Shown: piece after piece, positions 6,410 through 14,479 of the stretch
Layout: the number at the start of each line of letters is the position of its first letter
How positions within the stretch are numbered: the first letter of the stretch is position 1
Origin: an uncultured Sulfolobales archaeon
GTDB taxonomy: Archaea; Thermoproteota; Thermoprotei_A; Sulfolobales; Acidilobaceae
Reading direction: 5' to 3'
Length of the DNA: 32,759 nt
NCBI GenBank assembly: GCA_937921695.1
Contig: CAKZTZ010000007.1
Location: forward strand, 113,719-146,477
Program-made: the position numbers and the translations under genes
The notes under the pieces: model-generated
Told to the model about the DNA's origin: nothing
Seen by the model: the letters and a program-made list of their open reading frames with translations, nothing else
Databases searched by the model: none

Positions 6410-8458
6410 CTATACCCTACCTGTGTAAATTATTCTCACTTCCGGTAATGATATGGGGGTGAAGGGTGTCCCGCCTCCTATGTAGAATTTGCTGAACCAC
6501 TCGTAGAAGTGGAGCCTTAAGGTGTGGGCGAATGCTAGTATGCCTTCGAGACCTATAACCATGAGGTTTCCTATAATATAAACTATTAGCCCTAGCGTGA
6601 GACCTATGAATCCTGAGTGGGCCATCATTTCAAATATGAAGGCGAAGCCTAGCATTATACTTGAGTGCGCCATGGCTAGAGCCATTATCCTCAGGAAGCT
6701 CGGTATGTTGCCTATGGCCATCAATATAGACTCGTACGCTTCCATGAAGCCTCTTGATAGCCCTGAGAGGGGGCTGTGGCCGTGAATAGCGTTGATTATA
6801 GGCTCCCCGAGGAACATCCAGGCTATAGCTATAGCCCCTAAAGCTAAAATGAGCGTCGCCATGGGGTTTCCACCTCCCAGGCTTAGAATGGCAGCGCTTA
6901 GTGTTGATCCAGCCTTAGTTGCATCGAAATACACTAGGAACGGTAGAGTGACCGCTGTGAAGAATATGAATTTAGGGGCTTTAACTGCTATAAGCTCCTC
7001 ATACTCCCTCTTCAGATAAGCATCTACTACTCCCAGGAGAGTTCCCAGTATGAGCATGAAGGCTGCCATCCAAAGGCTTATCGATATGGCCCTAAGGAAT
7101 AACTCTCCTACGAGCTCTGTTAGTCCATGCTCCACAGCGTAAGTCGGTAGGGCTAGGGGTGGGGCGTGCATGCCTAGTTTCTCCCATATGGCTGCTATGC
7201 CTAGTAGCTCGGCGGGTAGGGGGCCGAAGAATTCCCCTGCGAGCAACCCTGTTATCATAGCTGCGGATCCTAGGACTGTTAGTATGAAAGCCCAGTCTGG
7301 GCTTCTGCGTTTGAGGTATAACTGGGCGAATAATAATAGTACTAAACCGTGCCCCAAGTCTGGGAACATGAGAGCGAAAGCTAGGGGGAAAGTTATAGCT
7401 AGAAACACTGTAGGGATTATCTCTTCAGGGTCCGGCTCCCCGTATAGTTGGACTATCTTATGGAAAGGTTTCAGGACCCCGGGTAGTGACACTTTAGTTG
7501 GCACTTTTACTTCTCCCCTCCTCATGCCTAGCTTGTACATTATGAATGCGCCTCTAGTCTCTTCATTGAGAATTCTTGCTAGTCTTTCAACGTCTCCCCT
7601 GTCAACGTAGCCTCTTATGAAAGCTGTAGTCCCGGATTCCAGTGTGCTACTCATTATTCTAAATGCTTCCCTATAAGCATACATGTATGTGTAGTATCTT
7701 CTAAGTCCTTCAACCCTCTTTAGGAGCTCCCCCCTTATAGTTTTAGCTTCCCCGATCATCTTCTCAATACTACTAGTTATAACCTTGTAGGCCTCGGCGG
7801 GGCTCCCGGGGAGCTCCCTGGGTATAACTAGGAGGTTGAAGCCTTTCTTAACAAGTGTAGTTACCACACTCCTCATAATCCCGGGCTTGCCTGCAATCCC
7901 CACTATTACTGTTTTATCGTCAAGCTCCTCTATAGAGGCTATTATCCCATAGCGTTCCACGAGATTATAAACTTCAGGCTCTATATCCCTAGGTGCTGTC
8001 CCTAAAGCTAGCTGGGCCCTGGTAGACTCGTAGGCGACTCTAATATCTTCGCTAACGCTCTTGAAAGGCTCAATCACCTCTCTAAGCCTCTGAAGCTCTG
8101 CAACTCTAGCTTCCAACTCTGAGAGCCTAGACACTCTAACCTCGAAAAACCTGTCAACATCGCTGTAGAAACTCACATGATCGTTGAAAGAAGAAACCCA
8201 GTCTTTAACCTCGATCTCTAGACCCTGCTCCAGGCTAGGCTCTAAGCCTATAGCAGAGAAGTATGAGTTTATCCTAGCCACTCTCTCGGAGGCTTGCATG
8301 AGCCCGACTTTAAACCTTGAAGATAGGCCGCCCGGCAACTCTCTGAGAGGCTCCTCTATGTGGAGTATACTCTCGCTCGTAAGCCTCGCCACAACACCAT
8401 CATACTTGGATTTAGGCACAGCTATTAAGATCTCCTCGAGTCTCCTAGCTACCAGCAA
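6410..8458 (-). CDS. atpI: A-type ATP synthase subunit I (subunit a)
   Basis: 682 residues, normal length. The first half (to about residue 345) is cytoplasmic and charged, with coiled-coil stretches around 90-125 and 230-260 that form part of the stator. The second half holds seven or eight membrane helices that make the ion half-channels. R590 in F-L-R-I-M-A-L-A-M-A-H and R648 in H-T-L-R-L-H-F-Y-E-W correspond to the two essential arginines of V/A-type a-subunits. TTG 8458 is the start: an in-frame TAG lies five codons upstream, and a GAGGAG ribosome site sits about nine bases before it. The gene is divergent from atpF, with a shared 127-base promoter region. Its location next to F, E and A but on the other strand is unusual. 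Confidence 0.93.
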   Translation of the reverse strand: MLVARRLEEILIAVPKSKYDGVVARLTSESILHIEEPLRELPGGLSSRFKVGLMQASERVARINSYFSAIGLEPSLEQGLEIEVKDWVSSFNDHVSFYSDVDRFFEVRVSRLSELEARVAELQRLREVIEPFKSVSEDIRVAYESTRAQLALGTAPRDIEPEVYNLVERYGIIASIEELDDKTVIVGIAGKPGIMRSVVTTLVKKGFNLLVIPRELPGSPAEAYKVITSSIEKMIGEAKTIRGELLKRVEGLRRYYTYMYAYREAFRIMSSTLESGTTAFIRGYVDRGDVERLARILNEETRGAFIMYKLGMRRGEVKVPTKVSLPGVLKPFHKIVQLYGEPDPEEIIPTVFLAITFPLAFALMFPDLGHGLVLLLFAQLYLKRRSPDWAFILTVLGSAAMITGLLAGEFFGPLPAELLGIAAIWEKLGMHAPPLALPTYAVEHGLTELVGELFLRAISISLWMAAFMLILGTLLGVVDAYLKREYEELIAVKAPKFIFFTAVTLPFLVYFDATKAGSTLSAAILSLGGGNPMATLILALGAIAIAWMFLGEPIINAIHGHSPLSGLSRGFMEAYESILMAIGNIPSFLRIMALAMAHSSIMLGFAFIFEMMAHSGFIGLTLGLIVYIIGNLMVIGLEGILAFAHTLRLHFYEWFSKFYIGGGTPFTPISLPEVRIIYTGRV

Positions 8459-8585
8459 CCCCAGCCAGCTCCTCTATAGGAGCCTCCAGTTTTGAACTTA
8501 AAAATTAACATGAATAGCACATAGCATAGCTTATATTTCACTTATTTAAACTCCAGAAACCCTAAAGACTTGAAGGTGCCTTTCA

Positions 8586-8897
8586 TTGTCTAAAACAGAA
8601 AAGGGGAAGGTAGCTGTTATAGGAGACAGGGAGACCTTACCTCTTTTCAAGTCAGCAGGCTATACTGTAGTCGAAGCTTATAGCCAGAGCCAAGCCTTAG
8701 AGGCTATAGCAAGGCTTGAGTCGAGAGGTGATATAGCCTTGGTCATAGTTCTGAAACACATACTAGATGATGAGGGTAAGTTTAAGGCTTCGCTAACTAA
8801 ATACAAGATCCCCGTATTCATCCTACCCACCAGATGGGCGCCCGGGGAGCCTGTAGACGTGAACAAAATCATAGCTAAAGCGTTGGGTATAGGCTGA
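8586..8897 (+). CDS. atpF: A-type ATP synthase subunit F
   Basis: 103 residues, the usual size for the small central-stalk subunit F, which modulates coupling between the A1 head and the rotor. The N-terminal strand K-V-A-V-I-G-D-R-E-T-L-P-L-F-K-S-A-G matches the family's conserved I-G-D-x-x-T-x-x-G/F pattern, and the middle has A-L-V-I-V-L-K-H-I. Start TTG 8586 with a GAAGGTG ribosome site about seven bases upstream and a TATA-like CTTATTTAAACT at about 8539-8550. It is separated from atpE by 284 bases, so the two are probably separate transcripts. A T5 run at about 8926-8930 may terminate it. Confidence 0.87.
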   Translation: MSKTEKGKVAVIGDRETLPLFKSAGYTVVEAYSQSQALEAIARLESRGDIALVIVLKHILDDEGKFKASLTKYKIPVFILPTRWAPGEPVDVNKIIAKALGIG

Positions 8898-9181
8898 AAC
8901 TATTTAAGCAATAAAAAGGAAAATTTTTCGTTCCACGGAACAATAACTATTAATGTCCATCGGGCTTGAGAAGCTTAAACACTTTAGGGGCTAGCTCGCA
9001 ACAGACTCTTAAGAGTCCTCCCTCAATCCCCGCCTCTTAATAGTTGCCCGTGTTCTAACACGTAAAGAATAGCTAATATGCATTTACCCACTATGTGGTC
9101 TTCAGACATTCCCTCACGCTCTGGTTAAGGTAAGGTTTTAAGGGTTAGCTAGAGACTTATCAAGTTAAAGGGTGGCTGTGT
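8898..9181. other. intergenic region between atpF and atpE with clustered inverted repeats
   Basis: No coding frame is visible. It holds three inverted repeats: GTTCC-AC-GGAAC (about 8931-8942), the perfect 14-base palindrome GACTCTTAAGAGTC (9004-9017) and CGTGTT-CT-AACACG (9049-9062). A weak TATA-like AGGTTTTAAGG near 9130-9140 may serve atpE. The repeats could be protein-binding sites or part of a short RNA; nothing identifies them. Confidence 0.35.
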
Positions 9182-9784
9182 TTGAGTAAGGTTATCGGGG
9201 ATCCTGAGAGGCTTGCTGAGGAAGCTGTCAAAGATGATGTTGAAAAGTCTAGGAAACTTCTTAGTGAAGCTTCCGGTGCTGCTTTAAAACTCTTGGACGA
9301 CTCTTATAAGAGGGCTCTTGAGGAGGCTGAAAAAGCTCTTAGCGAGGAGTTTTCTAACCTTGAAGAGCAGATTAAGAGTTTGAGGTCTAAATTAGAGTTT
9401 GAGGTTAAATCTAGGCTGGCTGAGAGGAGGAATGCTTACATAAACTCCGTCCTAGAGGAAGCTAGGAAGAGGCTGAAGGAGGCTAAGATGGAGGAGTGGT
9501 ATAGGGATTTTATGAGTAGAGTTGTTGAGCTTTTAGCTTCAGAGGCTGGGAGTACTGGTAAGCTCATAGTTAAAGTGGCTGTCGAAGACTATGAGCTTGC
9601 CGCTAGCATCGCATCCAGGTATGGCGGGCTACTAGAGGTTTCAAGAGAGCCTGCTAACATACTGGGGGGCTTAATAGCTGAGACTCCCGGAGGAGAGACT
9701 AGGCTGGACTATAGCCTAGACCATATACTTGAGAGGAACGAGGCTAGGCTGAGAAACGTGGCTTTAAAAGCTTTAATAGAGTAG
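9182..9784 (+). CDS. atpE: A-type ATP synthase subunit E
   Basis: 200 residues. Residues 10-110 are a long Glu/Lys/Arg-rich helix with Leu/Ala heptads (E-E-A-E-K-A-L-S-E-E), and residues 115-200 are a globular domain containing L-G-G-L-I-A-E-T-P-G-G-E-T-R-L-D-Y-S-L-D, the family's recognisable core. Subunit E forms the peripheral stalk that holds the catalytic head. Start TTG 9182 has a GGGTGG ribosome site about six bases upstream. It is followed after 31 bases by atpA, the usual E-A order of archaeal ATPase operons. Confidence 0.92.
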   Translation: MSKVIGDPERLAEEAVKDDVEKSRKLLSEASGAALKLLDDSYKRALEEAEKALSEEFSNLEEQIKSLRSKLEFEVKSRLAERRNAYINSVLEEARKRLKEAKMEEWYRDFMSRVVELLASEAGSTGKLIVKVAVEDYELAASIASRYGGLLEVSREPANILGGLIAETPGGETRLDYSLDHILERNEARLRNVALKALIE

Positions 9785-9815
9785 GGGGTGCGAGTTAAAG
9801 AGGGGGGATTAGAGG

Positions 9816-11633
9816 ATGCCTGTTAAGGGTAAGATAGTGAGGATAAGTGGGCCCCTAGTAGTAGCTGAGGGGATGCAAGGGGCTCAAATGTATGAAATGG
9901 TCCGGGTAGGCAGAGAAGGTTTGATAGGTGAAATAACGAGGATTAGAGGTGATAAGGCGTATATCCAAGTCTATGAAACTACTAGCGGGTTAAGCCCCGG
10001 GGAGACTGTTGAAGGCACTGGAGGCCCTTTAAGCGTTGAGCTAGGCCCCGGGCTCCTAGGAATGATATATGATGGTGTTCAGAGACCGTTACCTCTCATA
10101 AGAGACTATATAGCGGAGAAGACCCCTCATAGGGCTATATTCGTGGAGAGAGGCGCTAAGGTACCCTCTATACCTAGGGGTAGGAAGTTCTATTTCATGC
10201 CGGGAGACGAGGCCAGCGGCTTCAAGCTAGAAGTAGGGGGTAAGGTTGGGGAGGGGGATGTCCTAGGGTTAGTTCAGGAAACTAGCATGGTAACTCACAA
10301 GGTAATGGTGCCCCCTAACTTTAGGGGGACCCTGAAATGGCTAGCACCCGAGGGGGACTATACTGTTGAAGATGTTATCGCCGAGGTTGAGAGGGAGGGC
10401 AGGGTTTACGAGGTGAAAATGATGCACAAATGGCCTGTAAGGGTAGCTAGGCCTTATAAGTCTAAACTAGAGCCTACGGAGCCTTTAATAACTGGGATGA
10501 GAATATTAGACACTTTATTCCCCATGGCTAAGGGAGGTACTGGAGCTATACCCGGGGGGTTCGGCACGGGTAAGACTGTAACGCTACACGCTCTAGCCCA
10601 GTGGAGCGCTGCCCGCATAGTAATCTATATAGGATGTGGGGAGAGGGGTAATGAGATGACTGAAGTTCTCGAGAGGTTCCCCAAGTACGTAGACCCGTGG
10701 ACTGGGAAGCCTTTAATGGACAGGACTATATTGATAGCTAACACGAGCAACATGCCGGTCTCCGCTAGGGAAGCCAGTATATACGTGGGTGTTACGCTAG
10801 CAGAATATTATAGGGACATGGGCTATGACGTGCTCCTAGTCGCCGACTCCACTAGTAGGTGGGCTGAAGCTCTCAGAGAGATTAGTGGGAGGCTCGAGGA
10901 AATGCCTGCAGAGGAGGGTTATCCGAGTTATCTAGCCTCGAGGATCGCAGAGTTCTACGAGAGAGCTGGGAGGGTTGTAGCTCTCGGCTCCCCAGAAAGA
11001 ATTGGGAGCGTGACCCTCGTGGGGGCTGTTAGCCCTCCTGGAGGCGATTTCAGCGAGCCTGTCACAAGCCATACTATGAGGTTCATAAGGGTCTTCTGGG
11101 CCCTAGATACTAAGCTAGCATATAGCAGGCATTACCCCGCGATTAACTGGCTGCTAAGCTATAGCGCTTATGCGGACCTAGTGTCAGAATGGTGGCATAA
11201 GACCGTTGACCCTTCATGGAGGGAGTATAGGGATGAAGCTATCAATATACTGTTGAAAGAAGCTGAGCTACAAGAGATAGTTAAACTCATAGGCACGGAA
11301 AGCCTGAGCGAGAGAGATAAACTCACGCTGGAGACCGCCAGGCTATTAAAAGACGGGTTCCTAAAGCAGAACGTCTACGACCCCATAGATGCTTTCGCCA
11401 CGCCCCAGAAGCAGTTGAAAATACTCAAAATGATAATAGACTTCCACAGGAAAGCCGAGGAGCTCGTAAGACACGGGATCACAGTTTCTAGAATAAGGGA
11501 ATCCCTCGGCAGGCTCTACGTTGACATGGTCAAAGCTAAATTCACAATACCCAACGACCAGCTCGAGAAAATAGATGAAAGATCGAGTATGGTTCGAGAG
11601 GCCCTGGAGAGCCTTAAAGCTGAGATAGCCTAG
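9816..11633 (+). CDS. atpA: A-type ATP synthase catalytic subunit A
   Basis: 605 residues, normal for the archaeal catalytic subunit, including the 90-residue non-homologous insert near 120-210 that distinguishes A from B. The P-loop is P246-G-G-F-G-T-G-K-T254, followed by G-C-G-E-R-G-N-E-M (about 273-281, the Walker-B-linked glutamate region) and V-A-D-S-T-S-R-W. It hydrolyses or makes ATP in alternation with subunit B. Family members as I know them read G-P-F-G-S-G-K-T; here Pro is Gly and Ser is Thr. ATG 9816 follows a GAGGGGGGATT ribosome site. The gene normally precedes atpB, but here the next gene is convergent and unrelated, so B, D and C must be elsewhere. Confidence 0.96.
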   Translation: MPVKGKIVRISGPLVVAEGMQGAQMYEMVRVGREGLIGEITRIRGDKAYIQVYETTSGLSPGETVEGTGGPLSVELGPGLLGMIYDGVQRPLPLIRDYIAEKTPHRAIFVERGAKVPSIPRGRKFYFMPGDEASGFKLEVGGKVGEGDVLGLVQETSMVTHKVMVPPNFRGTLKWLAPEGDYTVEDVIAEVEREGRVYEVKMMHKWPVRVARPYKSKLEPTEPLITGMRILDTLFPMAKGGTGAIPGGFGTGKTVTLHALAQWSAARIVIYIGCGERGNEMTEVLERFPKYVDPWTGKPLMDRTILIANTSNMPVSAREASIYVGVTLAEYYRDMGYDVLLVADSTSRWAEALREISGRLEEMPAEEGYPSYLASRIAEFYERAGRVVALGSPERIGSVTLVGAVSPPGGDFSEPVTSHTMRFIRVFWALDTKLAYSRHYPAINWLLSYSAYADLVSEWWHKTVDPSWREYRDEAINILLKEAELQEIVKLIGTESLSERDKLTLETARLLKDGFLKQNVYDPIDAFATPQKQLKILKMIIDFHRKAEELVRHGITVSRIRESLGRLYVDMVKAKFTIPNDQLEKIDERSSMVREALESLKAEIA

Positions 11634-11896
11634 TCCTCCTCAGTATCAGCTAGTAGCCCCCTCTTTTCAGCTGCTCTCACAATTTTCTCGGCAACACTCC
11701 TCGACTTAATCCTAACCAGTATAACATCCCTCAACTCGACAAGCTTAGCCCCGGGCTCTAAATGCTGGCTTAAAATCTTCTCCGCCAGCTCCCTACCTTC
11801 AGGCTTTAAAGGTATTACGAAGTAGCCGTGGGGGTCCCTTCTCGACAAAATATCGAAGACAGGTGAACCCCTAGACAAACGCTGACACCAGAGCAC
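11630..11896 (-). CDS. unrecognised 88-aa archaeal protein
   Basis: I do not recognise this protein. It is 88 residues, soluble and charged, with a predicted beta-alpha-beta arrangement: strand G-Y-F-V-I-P-L, helix [10 protein letters not shown], strand [14 protein letters not shown], helix [12 protein letters not shown]. The size and repeated strand-helix pattern suggest a small alpha/beta binding domain. Reasons to think it is real: a good TATA box (GTTTTATAAC, 11923-11932) lies about 30 bases upstream of GTG 11896, codon use resembles neighbours, and it fills the gap exactly. It overlaps the atpA stop by four bases, using the same CTAG. TTG at codon 7 is an alternative start. Confidence 0.6.
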   Translation of the reverse strand: MLWCQRLSRGSPVFDILSRRDPHGYFVIPLKPEGRELAEKILSQHLEPGAKLVELRDVILVRIKSRSVAEKIVRAAEKRGLLADTEED

Positions 11897-11922
11897 TCAT
11901 AAATAGTAGAGTGTAACTGGGG

Positions 11923-11932
11923 TTATAAAACT
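11923..11932 (-). promoter_or_regulatory. TATA box for the 88-aa gene
   Basis: Minus-strand GTTTTATAAC centred about 31 bases before GTG 11896, so the transcript would have a leader of only a few bases. Confidence 0.5.
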
Positions 11933-11952
11933 TTTAGCCCTGAAAACTAAAG

Positions 11953-12444
11953 TTATCTCTTGTATCCTATTTTCCTTAGAAACTCCCTCCTCTCCTTTAT
12001 GTCCTCTTCCCTCTCAACGCCCAGAGGCTTAAACCCGTCGGCAACACCTAGTAAAGCCCTCTGCTCTCCGAGGTCAGCCACTATAACTTTAACAGGGTTT
12101 GAAGTAGCAGCTTCTAGGGACACTACTTCCTGCACGTGTTTTAAGTCGTTTAGAACGTTTATGGGCCAGCCGCCCTTCATATATATGATGAAAACATGTC
12201 CAGCACCGATCTTAAGGCAAGCTTCTATAGCTAGATTCCTAAGCTCCTCATCATTACCATCATGCCTAACAAGCCTCTTCCCGGAAGCCTCGCACATGCA
12301 CAGCCCAAACTTTATGTTAGTATGGCTTGTAACAATAGCCTCGTAAAGGTCCTCCACAGTCTTTATGAAGTGGGTCTTACCTATTATGATATTAGTGCCC
12401 TCAGGAATGGGGAGCTCTACAACCTCCAGTTTAACCTCAGTCAA
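11953..12444 (-). CDS. adenosine-specific kinase family protein (DUF355)
   Basis: 163 residues, matching the compact family annotated as adenosine-specific kinase. The conserved core is clear: [19 protein letters not shown] at about 40-58, then [10 protein letters not shown], then [20 protein letters not shown], and [11 protein letters not shown] near 112-122. It would phosphorylate or bind adenosine in the cytoplasm; the biochemical role comes from the family name and is thinly documented. Start TTG 12444. A TATA-like ACTTTAAACC lies about 35-45 bases upstream. It appears to be a single-gene transcript between two other minus-strand genes. Confidence 0.85.
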   Translation of the reverse strand: MTEVKLEVVELPIPEGTNIIIGKTHFIKTVEDLYEAIVTSHTNIKFGLCMCEASGKRLVRHDGNDEELRNLAIEACLKIGAGHVFIIYMKGGWPINVLNDLKHVQEVVSLEAATSNPVKVIVADLGEQRALLGVADGFKPLGVEREEDIKERREFLRKIGYKR

Positions 12445-12501
12445 CCCCTGACACCGTAAGTTACAAGTTTAGCAGCAAAGGTTTAAAGTCTACATGTAAT
12501 G

Positions 12502-12930
12502 CTATCTCTTAAACACCATCATTAGGAGAGCGGCTGAATCCACTATATCCCTTAGCGACACCATACCAACAGGCTTGCCAGACTTGTCGACTACAGGGAG
12601 GTGTCTCACATTAGCGCTTCTCATAATCTCAAGAGCTTTATCAATGGGCGTTTCAGGGGTTACAGTTAGGGGATTCTCGGACATAATCATGTATGCTGGG
12701 AGCTCAGCGCCTGCCTTACTATGAGCAACAGCTTTTATTATGTCCCTTTCAGTTATAATGCCTTTCAGGGTTCCCTTACTGTCCACTATCATGACACTAC
12801 CTATATTATTATCGTTCATGATGCGGGCGATCTCCACTATAGATGTCATCTCACCAGCCACTATAGGAGGAGTGCTCATTATATCTGAGACCCTTAAAGG
12901 TAGCGCTCTCTCCCTCTTAAATATAGGCAT
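12502..12930 (-). CDS. CBS-domain pair protein
   Basis: 142 residues consisting almost entirely of two CBS domains: residues about 14-72 (V-S-D-I-M-S-T-P-P-I ... G-I-I-T-E-R-D-I-I-K-A-V) and about 78-138 (M-I-M-S-E-N-P-L-T-V ... G-M-V-S-L-R-D-I-V-D). Such pairs form a Bateman module that usually binds adenine nucleotides or SAM and acts as a regulatory sensor; the T/S-x-x-D pattern for ribose binding is present at the end of both repeats (T-E-R-D, S-L-R-D). No catalytic domain is attached. Start ATG 12930, with GGTGTGGGAGA just upstream and a TATA box (TTATAAATTTA) about 40 bases away. What it regulates is unknown; the gene next to it encodes an adenosine kinase family protein. Confidence 0.9.
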   Translation of the reverse strand: MPIFKRERALPLRVSDIMSTPPIVAGEMTSIVEIARIMNDNNIGSVMIVDSKGTLKGIITERDIIKAVAHSKAGAELPAYMIMSENPLTVTPETPIDKALEIMRSANVRHLPVVDKSGKPVGMVSLRDIVDSAALLMMVFKR

Positions 12931-13020
12931 TCTCCCACACCTAGTATATCATTTCCAACAATACTTAAATTTATAATCCTATAGTAGAAGTTTAACTCTC
13001 GGAATTTCATCCTAGTCTCC

Positions 13021-13035
13021 ATGTTTGGGAAACAT
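13021..13035. repeat. short inverted repeat upstream of the CBS gene
   Basis: ATGTTT-GGG-AAACAT, six paired bases with a three-base loop, in the 245-base intergenic space 12931-13175. I see nothing else in that space except the CBS promoter near 12966-12976. Confidence 0.25.
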
Positions 13036-13175
13036 TATCCTTAATTTAGGGGAGTTGTTGAATTTTAAATGCAATTATCGCTGCCTCATAAAACATTCCC
13101 GTGAGGAAAGGCATCTATTACAAGTTAAGCGGGGAGTTTAGGATTAGCGTTGAGTATAAGAGTTTTTAATCTTTC

Positions 13176-14417
13176 CTAGAAGTGTTCCGGGCTCTCAAAC
13201 TTGGTTATTGATTTTAGAATCTCTGAGAGTATGGTCGTGTCTGCAATTTTTAATGTCGGTATTTTTAGGGTTGCGGTCTCGTGAAGGTTCATGGTTTGAG
13301 GTTCTTTTAGAGCGTTCCCAGTAGCTATGAGCACTATTTTCTCATTTTTATCTACGAGTTTCCCGTTTATAGCTTTCTTTAGTCCTGCGAGTGTTACGGC
13401 GGAGGAGCTCTCGACTCCGAGCCCTTCGAGCCTGGCGAGCGTCCTCTGGGCCCATATTATCTCCTCGTCTGAGACGCTGACTATGCTCCCCCCACTTTCT
13501 CTGACAGTATTAAGCACTCTCTTCCAGTGTACTGGGTTTCCTATCCTTATTGCTGAAGCTATGGTCTTAGGCTCTTTAATGGGCTCGTAGACTTTGGTGG
13601 TATACGCTTTAGCTATGGGTGCCGCCCCCTCAGCTTGAACTCCCAGCATTCTCGGTAGTTCGTCTATGAGGTCGAGCTCTTTAAGCTCCTTGAACCCTTT
13701 CCATATCGAATATATGTTCCCCCCATTACCTACGGGCACTGCAACCCAGCCTGGAGCTCCAGCCTCATCGGCCACCTCGAAAGCCGCGGTTTTCTGCCCC
13801 TCAATCCTCCAGGGGTTTATAGAGTTGACAGTGTAAGCGTCGCCACCCCTAACACTATACTCTAAGACTGCCCCCATAGCCTCATCAAAGCCCCCCTCAA
13901 CCTCGACTATGACAGCGCCATAGAGCCGGAGCTGGCCCAGCTTACCTTCAGCTATCTTCCCCGAAGGTATTAACACTACCGGTATCATCCCAGCTCTCCT
14001 AGCATACGCGCTCATACTAGCTGCAGTGTTACCCGTAGAGGCTGCTATGAGGGCTTTAGCCCCCAAGAATTTAGCCATTGAAGCGGCCACAGTCATCCCC
14101 CTATCCTTGAAGCTCCCAGTAGGATTTGAGCCTTCAAGTTTAACCATAACGTTGACTTTCAACTCCTCCGACAACCTAGTAGCCTGTACCAGGGGCGAGC
14201 CCCCCTCATCTAGAGACACTATAGGCGTTCCCGGAGGTAGCGGTATCAGCTCCCTATACCTCCAGAGCCTAAACCTCCTAGACCTCAGAGTCTCCCAGCT
14301 AACACTGGCACGAGCAGCCTCCACGTGCAGGAGGCCGCCACACTCGCATAAAACCCTATTCTCCGAAACCGGGAAAACACGACCGCAAAAGTCGCAGACT
14401 AGGCTTAACCCGGGCAA
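13176..14417 (-). CDS. thrC: threonine synthase
   Basis: 413 residues of the PLP-dependent fold-type II family. It converts O-phosphohomoserine to threonine. An N-terminal zinc ribbon (C8-x2-C11 ... C24-x-C26) precedes the PLP domain, as in archaeal ThrC. The PLP lysine is K104 in N-P-T-G-S-F-K-D-R-G, and the phosphate-binding loop S-T-G-N-T-A-A-S is nearby. P-V-G-N-G-G-N-I-Y and the end A-T-G-N-A-L-K-E-P also fit. Start TTG 14417: a stop lies seven codons upstream, a GGTGAG ribosome site precedes it, and a TATA box (TTATAAAAG, about 14441-14450) is about 27-30 bases away. No other threonine genes are adjacent. Confidence 0.93.
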   Translation of the reverse strand: MPGLSLVCDFCGRVFPVSENRVLCECGGLLHVEAARASVSWETLRSRRFRLWRYRELIPLPPGTPIVSLDEGGSPLVQATRLSEELKVNVMVKLEGSNPTGSFKDRGMTVAASMAKFLGAKALIAASTGNTAASMSAYARRAGMIPVVLIPSGKIAEGKLGQLRLYGAVIVEVEGGFDEAMGAVLEYSVRGGDAYTVNSINPWRIEGQKTAAFEVADEAGAPGWVAVPVGNGGNIYSIWKGFKELKELDLIDELPRMLGVQAEGAAPIAKAYTTKVYEPIKEPKTIASAIRIGNPVHWKRVLNTVRESGGSIVSVSDEEIIWAQRTLARLEGLGVESSSAVTLAGLKKAINGKLVDKNEKIVLIATGNALKEPQTMNLHETATLKIPTLKIADTTILSEILKSITKFESPEHF

Positions 14418-14479
14418 ACGCCGCTCACCAGTGGCCTAATGGCTTTTATAATCTCGCCAGATATTTAACGGTTTCCCCT

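Noticed and set aside
7170-7610. Plus-strand frame of 146 codons inside atpI, and similar frames at 6597-7019 and 8184-8495
   Set aside because: They lie wholly inside the clearly coding atpI on the other strand and have no recognisable motif.
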